In this document: one piece after another, positions 1 through 11,100 of the stretch | Numbering within the stretch: the first letter of the stretch is position 1 | Layout of the letters: each line of letters begins with the position of its first letter | Source: Branchiostoma floridae | Taxonomy: Eukaryota > Chordata > Leptocardii > Amphioxiformes > Branchiostomatidae | Direction of reading: 5' to 3' | Assembly: GCF_000003815.2 (NCBI RefSeq) | Contig: NC_049986.1 | Coordinates: forward strand, 22,039,719 to 22,103,718 | Length of the DNA: 64,000 nucleotides | The notes under the pieces: generated by a model | Database searches by the model: none | The model's input: the letters and a program-made list of their open reading frames with translations, nothing else | Told to the model about the DNA's origin: nothing | Position numbers and translations under genes: made by a program

Positions 1-59
1 CAGGGGTGCCTTAACTATTCTACAGGACGGCAGCAAATTTCTCATGGAGGGATTGAACT

Positions 60-780
60 ATTGTTTCAGCACATGGAGCGCCGGAGGCGCGATGCATCCT
101 AGGGGGGTCCGGGGGTATGCTCCCCCGGGAAAATTTCAAAATCAAGACCCTCTTAAATGCTATTTCCTGCATTTTTCGGCAAATTTTGCCGACCGACTAA
201 GCTAGGTTGATTTTGACATTTTCATCTAATTACACATGGTTATAGCAATGAGCTTTTACCTGATAAAAGCTCCTTGGTTATAGCTTTTGGCCTCCACCCC
301 AAGAGCCCCCGACATATTTTACCATTTCGATTCGAGCTCGGAAGGCACGAGACGTTGTAATATAAGTCCGGAGAAATTTTAAAATCTGGACCGTCTGAAA
401 CGCCATTTACTGCCTTTTGAAGGACAGATTTTGCTGTAAGACGAGGCTAAATCAGATATAACATTTTCTTAGAGAGAAAAGTTTCTTTGTGCCGGAAAAC
501 TCACGCCCCTAACATATTTTCGCAATGTCGTCGTAAGCGCCAAAGGCGCAAGCCTTCGCAAGGGAGAAACCTCATTTTCTGCATTCTAGGAGTACTTTTT
601 GCCCGAAACTAAGCTTGACACTGAAATCTGTATGAGTGGTAAAGTTTTTGAGGGCAACGCTTCCGCAACATATTTTACCCTGTTCAGAGCCGAGGGCCGG
701 GAGGCTCGGAGAAATTTTGAAATATGGACCCTTTGAGACGCCATTTCCTGCATTCTCAGGGGTTCTATCTGGAATTAGAC
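60..780. repeat. Degenerate GC-rich interspersed repeat, about four units
   Basis: Similar blocks recur near 75-190, 340-425, 500-600 and 650-770. Each pairs a GGCGC-type dyad or a CCCCCGGGA-type run with a stretch reading roughly gaaatttt-gaaat-ggaccct-tgagacgccatttcctgcatt. The units are diverged and irregularly spaced (about 110 to 310 bases). This looks like a decayed dispersed repeat rather than coding sequence: the short ORFs crossing it resemble no protein. Confidence 0.5.
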
Positions 781-1410
781 TTATTAGAATTAGAATTGTT
801 TTCTTCATGTCTGTTTGGCTGGCGGACACGAAGTCAACTATACAGAATGTAAAACCCAACAAGACGGCCCAGAAACACGTCAAAAACCGCAAAAACCTCT
901 GATTGGGGAGAAATAGTAGCGCTGTAAGTAGCGATTCACATGTAGATTTTGGGGCCCGGAAGGAGGGTAAGGTATATATACATTTGTAGCTCAGCGGTGA
1001 AAGGGATCCCATAAGCAAATGGCTCTATGTTTATATGAGCTCTTACTGGCAATGTATTTAATGACATTAAAGAGATGAAATATATATATATTTTTTTTTA
1101 AATTGAAGGCTTAGATATCAAAGAGATTATTTCAGGTTAATACTTTTCTGCTTTATTTGAGCAATAGTTTGCCCAAATTAAGAGAAACAGCAGACAACAC
1201 ACACAAAGCTCGCACATGTACAGCAACCTGATGCCGCCAGATAAGTTGATACAAAGTGAGTCAGCAACGATTCTCTTAGATTAGTGAAAGCAAGGAGGTT
1301 ATATAACCTCCTTGGTGAAAGCAATATTTCCTTGGCGTGATAAGAGACATTATAGGTAAGTAATGTTCTTCCAACCACCGCCAACTGACAGGTCTAGACA
1401 TGTTAGTGTA
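781..1410. other. Intergenic, no gene seen; decayed MITE arm and a minimal palindrome
   Basis: Bases 800-912 resemble the right half of the element at 1411-1604 (the tgtctgtttggc motif and a degenerate terminus cctctgattggggaga), so this is a decayed single arm. A 24-base palindrome at 1291-1314 is listed separately. The remainder is AT-rich with no recognisable coding or RNA feature. Confidence 0.5.
1291..1314. mobile_element. 24-bp palindrome with direct-repeat flanks (minimal MITE-like)
   Basis: CAAGGAGGTT-ATAT-AACCTCCTTG is a perfect palindrome. It is flanked on both sides by GTGAAAG(C), at 1284-1291 and 1315-1322, as if inserted with a 7-8-bp target-site duplication. A sister copy with different flanks lies at 42328-42352. 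The CA...TG ends and the 7-8-bp flank resemble hAT-type elements, but nothing internal remains, so the class is inferred. Confidence 0.5.
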
Positions 1411-1604
1411 CTCTCCAAGCAAAGGTGTTTTCGGCAGTTTTTGACGTGTTCAGTTGGGTCTCTTTGCTGGGCTTTCTATTGTGTATTGTTTTCTTCACGT
1501 CTGTTTGGCCGGCGAACATGAAGGCTCCTGTACAAAATTGAAAGCCCCACAAAAAGGCCTAAAACACATGAAAAACAGCCGAAGCGCAACCTCTGCTTGG
1601 AGAG
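1411..1604. mobile_element. MITE, family A (termini CTCTCCAAGCA)
   Basis: Terminal inverted repeats ctctccaagcaaaggt and acctctgcttggagag bound a 194-base element with no coding capacity. Its interior carries a gggctttctatt-gta motif, also present in the elements at 10328-10534 and 43531-43732, which makes these one family. Confidence 0.7.
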
Positions 1605-2096
1605 ATACAGTATAATACACATAGTGTAATACACATCTATGTAGAATTTTTGCCCTGTAGGAGTGTAAGGTAAATATAGCTTAGTTCACGGTGATATGTA
1701 CTCCCCACGCAAAAGGACTGGTTTTAACGTTGTTTTTTTATTTTATTTTGCTATGTCGCCAAACCAAGTGTTTAAAGAGGAAGTTTAAACAAAAAAGAAG
1801 GCCCGACGTCAAAACCAGTCGGAAGCTCCTTGCAGAGGTTTGGGAGCAAAATTGCGGCATTGTTATGTGCCGCGTCTTTCGTCCGCCCTCCCCAACAAGG
1901 GCGGGACAAGAAAGAGGCATATGATAAACTCTCAAATTTTTCCCAACTGCTCGGAGCCGAATCTCTGTTTGGGGCGTAAGGGCAGGAAATATGCCTAACT
2001 AGTCGATCCATGGTGGGTTTGATAACAAATACACATCTGTGTTTGGTTGGTGTGAATGAAAGGTGTAAAAGGCCCCTCCCCCTGGAGTTAATCCTC
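1605..2096. other. Intergenic, nothing recognised
   Basis: Overlapping short ORFs exist on both strands, but none has a recognisable domain, splice context or family resemblance. Confidence 0.4.
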
Positions 2097-2388
2097 GATG
2101 TAGTTTTTCAAAACCGACGTCGGTTTTCAAAGCGATGTAGTTTTTCAAAACCGACGTCGGTTTTCAAAGCGATGTTGTTTTTTAGAATCGACGTCGGTTT
2201 TCAAAGCGATGTGGTTTTTCAAAACCGACGTCGGTGTTCAAAGCGATGTGGTTTTTGAGAACCGACGTCAGTTTTCGAAAGCGACGTGTATTTTCAAAAC
2301 CGACGTCGGATTTCGAAAGAGCTTCGACGTCGGGTTTCGACGTCGGGTTTCAAAAAAGCGATGTCGGTTTTCAAACAGCGACGTTGCA
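2097..2388. repeat. Palindromic minisatellite, about 37-bp unit, seven to eight copies
   Basis: The unit is gatgtagtttttcaaaac + cgacgtcg + gttttcaaagc. The centre of each unit is the palindrome aaaaccgacgtcggtttt, so every unit can form a hairpin and carries a GACGTC core. The first two units are nearly identical. Later units drift and shorten toward 2388. No unique spacers separate the copies. Confidence 0.85.
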
Positions 2389-3276
2389 ACGTAAAATAAC
2401 GAGCGAGAGGTGACCGTGACATCGGATACCTAAAACGTCGACCGACGCGCAACCGGGCTATCGGCCTCAAAATACAACGCTCGGAACCGCAAACTACACA
2501 ATTACCCGACACAGATCCTCACGGCTTCAGGGTCAGAACCGGTTCGGCAGGTTGTGGTTGACGGTAGCAGAACACAGTTTTCGGCCTATGGGGATTTCTA
2601 AAGTTAAGGACCACAAGATGACTGGCTTCGACGCGGAAAAAATATAGTAGGATGCACTTTTTATAATAGGAATACCAAAAACGGATATGTTCGATCGAGT
2701 TCAGGGTATATGCCACAAAATATTTTTCAAAAATCCTGTCGGCACATCGCCCTCTCACGCCCACTTTGAAACGCCGCTCTGCGGAGGTCAAATAACTGCA
2801 GTCGGCTCGCACTAGAGGGGGAGAACTTTGCGTCATAGGGCGCATTTATACACAAAATAGAAAACTGTCACAATCTAAATCAAACAGCCTCAGAGTCAAC
2901 ACCTTCCGCGACCACGCAACACAGGTTATATTCTTATATCTGGCAGCCTCCCAAACTTAGTAAGTCTTTTTACCTCTCCTTCAACAAGTTTATGCGTACT
3001 ACTTTCTGTACCTGCGTCATGGACCCGGGGGTCGCGCTTGAATACTGTGTTCTGCTACCACAATGACTGACTATAATTTAGGTACATAGTCTTCAAGGAC
3101 GTCGAATGTACTTTTTGACCGGCTCTGGTATGTTATTTGCCCATTTATCCAACATTTTTCCAGCGACATTTTCTTCAAATTTAATTTTGGAACAGTCGAT
3201 TTTGCATCATAAGGAAGAGAGCAGAGTGAAAAAGTTAGGAACTTAAGCTCCTGTAACGAAAACAACAGGAGCTAAT
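2389..3276. other. Intergenic, no feature recognised
   Basis: A short minus-strand ORF (2519-2845) has no recognisable domain and no splice context. No RNA gene or clear element was found here. Confidence 0.4.
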
Positions 3277-3606
3277 TGACTCATTTGCATTAACTGTGTC
3301 TTAGCCTTGCTATCCTTTGAAATCCAAATTGTCTTCAGCTTGACTTTGGCTTAGCTTTGTTTTCTTTGGAATCCAAATTGTCTTCAGTCTGAATTGTCTT
3401 ACAACCTTTCCTATCGGACATCTGAAATTGTCTTCATTCATAGTTAGAGTATAAAAGACCTGTTTCTTCCAGATCTCTTCAGTGTCACTGACGAAGGATA
3501 GTCGATTCTATCCGAAACGTCTGACCGTTTCAAAACCTCAAAACCATATCCAGTTGCTTGAGTAACTATTTTTGGCGTATCTTATTACCTGGATGTCTAA
3601 CCTACA
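3277..3606 (+). mobile_element. Penelope-like terminal-repeat fragment
   Basis: Homologous, in opposite orientation, to 52430-52725 and more weakly to 28158-28480. Shared landmarks are gagtataaaagacctgttt (TATA-like, 3450-3469), a hammerhead-like motif at 3484-3525, ccagttgcttgagtaa and ggatgtctaacctacatcgac. The structure is typical of the non-coding terminal repeats of Penelope-like retroelements. No reverse transcriptase or endonuclease remains in this copy. Confidence 0.55.
3484..3525 (+). ncRNA. Hammerhead-ribozyme-like motif
   Basis: Read 5' to 3': GTCA (stem I), CTGACGA (core CUGANGA), one A, GGATAG-tcgatt-CTATCC (stem II, 6 bp), GAAAC, GTC, TGAC (closing stem I). The order matches a type I hammerhead with a very short stem III. 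It departs from the canonical fold by one extra nucleotide between CUGANGA and stem II. Hammerhead motifs are known from Penelope-like elements. Activity is inferred, not shown. Confidence 0.55.
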
Positions 3607-5123
3607 TCGACGTACCATATTTTCTAGTATCTAGTATATTTTCTCCCATTCCCTTTCCTTTATCATGTCGACATGTTATGTTTGTTTGTTTATTTATCTT
3701 ATTTAGCAATGAAAAGAAATACGTGCACATTTTTCCGGTTACGATCAAAATTTATTTCAGTTTTGCAATCACACCACAACGATAGAGCTAAATATACATA
3801 TGTAGTACATATTTGTACAATTACTGATGTCACACACAAAAATAGCAAGTACTAATCTGGTATACATCGGTACAAAATATCTTCTATGGCTTAGGTAGAT
3901 ATATGAATGAGCAGCATATTGTAGGGAAGGAACACAAACAAATGTGAAATGCAATTTTCAAACTTTGTAACAATGTTCCTCTGACTAAGACACAGATTTT
4001 ACACCATTTAAAAAGCATTTTGATGTTTTTAAAACCTAAATAACATCTTGTATATTTAACGTTCGTGGTCACAACACGTTTCTATACGAGCGTTGTTTTT
4101 CTTGAAAGAGCTTAATACAGTTTTGAAGCGGGCAGCAATCTGAAATACATTATGTTAAGCTCTGCAATTGCTCTAGAATAAAAATGTATATCATTTTTGG
4201 TTGAAATTTTACTATAAGCTTATCCATTCTAAATGTCACATGAAATAAAGATACAGTATGTAGTAGGGCATATTAATAAGCTCCCGGAGACGGAAATTTC
4301 TTTTACATATGAAGAAAAATTAACGTCGTGATATCAAGAAAGCAAACTTCATGTATAAAATGTATCTTACAATCACAAACGTTATGGTCAATAGAGCAAA
4401 AATATGATATTTCTATAAAAAAACGCATTGTCCTTTTTCTGACGTCAAAACGTTATACATATACACATATATACTGCAATCTGGAACGTTGCTATAGTTA
4501 TACAGTTGTGGCTCAAAACCAAAAGTGTTCGTTAATGTTCGGCTCTTTTCTAATTCTTTATTACCAAGACAGACATGAACCAAATGTGGAATCATCACAG
4601 AATCCCGGTGGTATAAACAAGTGGCATTGTTTTGAGTAGAGCGTTCACTGTCGAATAGATCATTAACTTGATCAGAAAGATTTATATAAAAGACTCAAAA
4701 CTTTGTTTAAAAGGCTCCAGACAACAAAAGTTTCGATGCTGCCTTTATATGATCAAGTACATGTTTCCTGGTTCCTAGCGTTTGTCACAAATAATCGTAA
4801 AACGGAGCTAACCGAAAGATGTACACAATGAGCAAACATAAAAGCCCAAATCAACCTGCAAACCTCCATTCCACCAGGGTAGACTGAGCGATTTGACGAA
4901 TTTGACGAATAGAAAAAAAAACGAAGTTCTTTACGCTTTGTGTTTATTATGCATTTTAAGTTTTATTTTTCATGGTGTTCCGAAGTTGAAATTAAGACCA
5001 ATGCAAATTCGAATTAGTTTTTGTCGAGTGGTCTGGGCCTACAGACAGTGCTATGGCGGGTAAGGAAAGTAATGGAAGAATGGAGGGAGGGGTCTTTTGT
5101 TGGAGGGGGAAAGGGGGGGGGGG
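3607..5123. other. Intergenic / 3' flank of the CIMIP2 gene
   Basis: AT-rich sequence with only short, unrecognisable ORFs. The part just below 5124 is downstream of the minus-strand CIMIP2 stop codon and probably contains its 3' UTR. I could not fix a polyadenylation site. Confidence 0.4.
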
Positions 5124-8100
5124 TTACTGTACAGAAATGATAGCCTCCTGTTGCGGCGTCATGCCGGTCCCGATCTTCAGCGCGTTGTACGTGCTGTGGC
5201 CGAACGTGTCGCCGAACTTGAACTTTTGCGCTGTGGAGAAAAATAAAGAATAAAACAACTTTGTTCAAAGGTATCGTATTGGACAGAAATCGCACGAATA
5301 CATACTAAAACTAATGATTCGTCAGGCCTATAATGCCTACTACAGAATAGCCCTTACTACATGAGAGAAACAATATAGTGGATCTGATTGGTAAGGTCTG
5401 CTCTGGCGTTGTATGTACGGCAGTTAGCCTTTAGTAATCCAAATATTCGGTTTCAAAATACAGCATTTCCAGTTTACAATATAACGTAATGATATGCCTA
5501 CGTGTCTGGCATTCATTGAACGAGATAATTGGATGGTTCCATGTTCAATACCACCAGATCACATTTGTTGTAAACATTTACGTGTATGTTCACTGAATAA
5601 TCTTGAAACATATTACAGATAAGAAGGCTGTATTTTGGTGTCATAACCACAGCATTGAAAGTTTTTGTGAGTAGTAAGAAAACAAACAAGGTACCTGGGA
5701 TGTGTCCCGTGTAATGCGGCACCAGCCCGGAGCCCTCGGGATAAATGGCCTGGGTCTCCATTTTGCCCTTGGTCTCGCGCTTGATGGTGATTGGCTGAGT
5801 TTTCAGGGTCCTGTTCTTCCCCATCTCGTTGGTGAACTCGCACAGCGCCGCGTTGGTCACCACGGGGTACCCCATTCCCATCAGCCCCCGCGCCTTGGGC
5901 ACGAAACCGGTGTAGCCTGGGGGAATGAGGATAAAGCAGTGAGTGAACAAGTAGTGAATGAATGAACGAACGAATGAGATACTGATGACTGAATGACCAT
6001 CTGAATTTTGACTCTCTGAGGGAACCGCGGGAGTGAAAAGGTGATTGAATGAGTGATGAGATAATAAGACCGAATAAATGGCCGAATGAATGAATGAAGG
6101 AAGGAATTGATACATAAACAGCTGAAGAAATATCGCAAAGAAATTGAATAGAAACCTGGAAAACCGACTGACTGGATGTCTGAGTAAATTGATGAATGAA
6201 TGAATGAACGAACGAATGAATGAATGAGCAAAACTCTCACCTGACATGAAGTTTTTCTTGGCCTCTGCGTTGCTCATGCGGTATGGCGACTTGATGTGCT
6301 GTAGCGAGCCCGGCGAGTAGTAGGGCTTGGCCTGCCGCGCGATCGGCTTCAGGGGGGTCTGGTACGAGGCTGTGATCAGCTGTAACACATGCAGTACTGT
6401 GAGGCATAATCTCCAGGCAGATTTACCAGTGGCATAAGATAGTATCAAAGTTGGATAAGAAGTACAGCTGGTCAAAGGGAGTCATCAGTCACTGGGCCGG
6501 GAGCCAAACACACTCCTAGGCCGGCTTCACTCCTCCGGCAGCTTTTGATACTATGTTATACCACCGTAGGGTCTGCTTGGAAATTAGATAAGGCAGTCAT
6601 CATCAACCAAGGTAAATAATGATATTGATGCATTTTCAAATAGCTAGTACTAGACTACCAGACTGTGATCACTTATTTCCCTGCTCTCCAAGCAGAGGTT
6701 AGGCTCCGGCTGTTTTTGACGTTTTTAAGGAGCCTAACCTCTGCTTGGAGAGCATTATCTCCCAGCAGATCTACGGTGGTATAAAGTAGTATCACAAATC
6801 TGACCAAACAGTTTATCTGGCTAAGGAGTGTCATTTGCCAACCAAACCCATTGGCCAGCTTTATGATACTAGTACTATTTTATGCCACCGCAGGATCTGC
6901 TGGGAGATTATGAGGTTAAACCTTTAGACTTGCCCTGCTCCACGGTGTGAATGTCCATAAGTGTGTTGGATTCTAAACGTGCTGAGGTTTGACCTTTAGG
7001 CTAGTGCCTACAGCTCCTCGATATACCGAGCCAGCTTTACGTCGCCATCCGAAATAAGGCGAGTGTGGGATCGAACCTACACCGACTTGATCTGAACCAT
7101 GTGGAGAATAAGAACTTTTCATTTTCACCGTGAAATCGTCGAAACTCTGTATCAAGGAGCTCGAGGTTTTGTGTCGTCTCCAACTTTTTTTTCCGTCTTT
7201 CGTATGAACGTTTACGCCCTTAACGCAATAACCTCACGGTTTGTCTTACGTTTTTCTGGGAGTCGTCGGGCTTGAGCTTGCCGGTCTGCAGTGCCGTCAG
7301 GGTCCGCATGTGGTCTCTCTTGGCGGTGTGGCCGCGCTGGTCGCTCTCGAAGTCGGCGATAGCGGAGCCGCAGGTGTCTGCGTACCTGCTGCCGAAGTAG
7401 TGGTTCTGCATCTTCGGAATGTACCCTGTGGGAAAAGGAGATGCAAGTATGATATGTTTGTCTCTCATTTCATTCTGTAAAAAGAAAGCTCCTATAGCCT
7501 TTTAGAGACAGGGACCGTGGTTGTCATCCATTATGTCTAGCTACAGGGCATGGTATTGGAAGGCTGAGCCCTCTCTTTCCATTTCCTTTACCTCCCCAAC
7601 TGAAGTCATGTGCTGGTTGCACACCTGGTGGAGTGAAGCAAGTCGTGTAATGGCCTTTCTCATTGGAACACGATTGGTAACAAAACAGGGTTTTAACCCT
7701 TCGGTCTCTGGGCCAAACACCCTGCAGCTATGCCACACGACCCCACAATTTTTTTGCATGATCGTACTTGGGCCTGTACTGTTGGGATACAGTTTATTGA
7801 TATGCAAACTAAAGACACCACCACCCTTCTGATTCATTGATATAGAAACTGAGTAAAGATGCTCTATAGATAAATTCCTTACCTGTGTATCCCGGCACCA
7901 TCTTTTCGGTCAGCTTCTGGTCTCCCCAGCTAGCCGTTCGCGTACGGATAAACGCCGCCTGGCGGAACAAAATGGGTGTGCAAGCAGTGTGAGTGACAAC
8001 TAAGAAGAATGAACAAAGAAGTAACGAATGGGATACTTTATATTGGTTACAAGTTTATAAGTGATTGAAAGAAGTAGATGAAAAAAATAGTGAGAAAGGG

Positions 8101-11100
8101 TAGAAAAAGGGATTAGAATTATTCCCACGTCGAAGATATGATAAAAAGACAGGTTCTTGGAGATGCCTTTCTGGAATGAACGGGAGAAAGAGTGGAAGAG
8201 AAATAAAATGAAAACGATGTTTTGTTCCGAACCTAATGACAGAGAGAACGGTTTAGAGAGGGGAGACGACATGAAGTTTTTGTTTCATACCCCATGATAG
8301 CTAGAAAGGGGGAAAGAAAGGGAGAAGGAAAGCGAAGTTTTTGTTCCGTACTATGATGGTTAGAGAGAAGGGGTGGGGAGGGATGAAGACGTCAAGTTTT
8401 TGTTCCGTACCTTGTCGACGCCTTGGCTGAGCCTTGGGAAGGTATCGGTCAGCACGGAACTTCCCGAAGCCGCGACGTTCGGGTTCGTGAGGAGTCGGTG
8501 GGTCGTGTTGCCGAACGTCGAGCCGATCTGGTACTTAAACTGCGGACAGTAGCCCAGATACCTGCAGGAAAACGTAGGTTTGAAATTGCTTAGTTATTTA
8601 GTTTTTTAAGTTAGCATTTGATGGGCGAATTTCGAGCTTAGGAACAGTAGCCGAGGTACCCGCGGGGAAAACGAAGACTTTTTGTGCTCGTTTTGATTTG
8701 TTTGTCTGTTGTTGCTGTTCTTGTTTCCTTCTTTGTTTGTTTGTTCGAAGTTAGCCTTTGATGGGTGAACGTCGAGCCGATCTAGTACTTAAACTGCGGA
8801 CAATAGCCGAGGTACCTGTGGAAAAAATATGGATGTTTTACATTTGCGCTAGTTCTTATGTGTTTGTTTGTTGTTTTTTTTGCTGATTGTTCCACACAAG
8901 CATTGGATGGGTGAACGTTGGGTCTGTCTGACAGTCAAGCTACCTGAAGCATGAAGTATGGTACAGGAGCTTTTTCTATTTGTTTGTTTACTTGTTCGGT
9001 CGTTCGAAGTAAGTAAACATTTGATGATACCTGAACTGGGGCAGTAGGATGGCACCCAGGCAAGTGTTCAACTCCCATACTCATAAGTGCAAAGCTAGTA
9101 TACTATCTCCTTGTCTATTGCAGCGGTTATTATATCTAGGCATAACTACCACTTTGATGGCTGATTAACCCAAGCCTCCAAGCAGATACATGTATTGGGG
9201 AAAAATTACTGACAGCACCATTTGTTTTTTCTTACAAACAAGCCCCCATGCCATGGAAACGGGGCGGTCAGGAAATGCTACTATCATCAATGCCTCCAAA
9301 CATCTGCTTGGAGATAGCCCACGTGTCGCGGTGACGACATGCACGCCATCCCACTTGTGTTAACAGAACAAACACGATCGGAACACGCGCCTAGCTCATA
9401 TCGATCTCTGCTGTTGACTCGCTCTACACTATAACCCCCGGACAAACACGTTAAAACTATTTACCAACGCGCTGCAGGGCGGATTGTGGGGCAGTTTGAT
9501 CAGGATTTGGGGGCGATTTACACACCTTTGTACTCGACAGGATGCGTTTTATAACCTTAATGGGGCCAAAAACGGTTTATATAACAGTTTTGCGTCACCT
9601 CGGATGCAGTGTAAGCGAAGTGACGTATCTGAATATTAGAAAGTGAATAGATACACTGAGTTCGTAAAGGTAAATAACACCTTTAAGATTTTTGTTTTTA
9701 TTTCTATTCAAAGGAATGTTTAATATTTATAATTGGAAGAAACGTACTTCGGGTTTTAAAACTTGAAAAGTAACATAGACCCTTGTGCGATCCCTCTATT
9801 TATTTATTCATTTATTCATTCATTCATTGCTCCATTGCTCTCTAGATATCTATATTCGCAAGCTAGGTTGCATCGAAGGGTGTTGGAATCATCATATCGG
9901 CTAACAAACACAGATAACACTAACGAAATACCACATAAGGGGAATTTACACGTTTGCCTTGCCATCAACATTTTTCTATTGTCAACTGAAGTCAAGATTA
10001 TCCTCCCCATAAATAGTCTAGTCGCCATTCTCCTCTGGTCGGCTTAGGGGTACCGGTGTTTCACAAAACTAAGCATAGGTCTGTTTTAGCAGTCTATCTT
10101 TTTAGCTGGCCTTTCACCGCCATCCATTGGGCGAAGTAATTGAAACCAATGTCTTAACCACACCCCCCCCCCCCTCCCCAAAAGTGCAACACTCGAAGCA
10201 CCAAGGAAGGTTCCTGCAGCACCGTAGAGATAGCGGCGAGCTCACGTCACGTTGGCATGGTTACCAGGCTACCCCATAAAAAGCCGTCAATAGCGCCACT
10301 TCAAACGGTTCAAAGTTTTACCACCTACTCTCCAAGCAGAGGTTAGGCTCCTGCTGTTTTTTTACGTTTATCTTTATTTCAATGCGTTTTTATTTTGTAT
10401 ACTGTTAGCGGCTTTCTATTCTGTACTACTTTCATGATGTCTCATGGGCCACTTAATACTACAAAATGATCCACAATAAAGAATCCTAAAAAACATTTAA
10501 AATAACAGCAGAAGCCTAACCTCTGCTTGGAGAGTATTCCCACCCACAATCGCGACAAAGCCCGGCTTGACATGGTGCCGATAACCCTGTTTGATGTAGC
10601 CGATAGCTGAGCAAAGTTCAGTCAGCGGCTTTTCACGTCTCCAAGCAGAAACACTAGTCCATTTTATCCGATAGCTAATTAATGCCGCCTGATCGTGATA
10701 AGATTCGTAAGCGGATTTTGACTGTACTGTGTGCATTTATACCGTATTTTGCCGAGGGGCGGTTTTTCTTGCTATGACGATGTAATACAGATTACGTCAT
10801 AGCTGTTGCCATGGAAACATTACTGTTTTATTCGAGAGAAATGTGGATTTTTTCAGGTAAAATAACACGTAAAATCTAAGTGCGAGGGCAGATGAAATAC
10901 AGTCATCATGATAATAAAGAAATGTCTCCATTCGTTTCCTTGGCTGTATTTTACAATAGAACGATGTTGCCCACCCTGTACAGAAAAAAAGGCACATTAT
11001 CTGCTCGTATGTAGCGTTACAGTACGTAAAAGACACACCATTGCTACAAGAATGTTTTCGGAACTTTCAGAAGCAGGTTACAACGATTAAAACTCAAAAG

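Noticed and set aside
2097-2388. CRISPR-like regular repeats
   Set aside because: Units are directly adjacent, degenerate and without unique spacers, in a eukaryotic genome; it is a minisatellite.
5513-6475. 320-codon minus-strand ORF as a single gene
   Set aside because: It reads through two CIMIP2 exons and the (GAAT)n microsatellite intron. The exon-intron model with conserved splice sites explains it better.
10497-10736. 79-codon minus-strand ORF with HHVKPGFVAIVGG as the missing first CIMIP2 exon
   Set aside because: It partly overlaps a family A MITE end and has no donor in the needed phase. The true first exon at 16429-16493 splices perfectly into exon 2.
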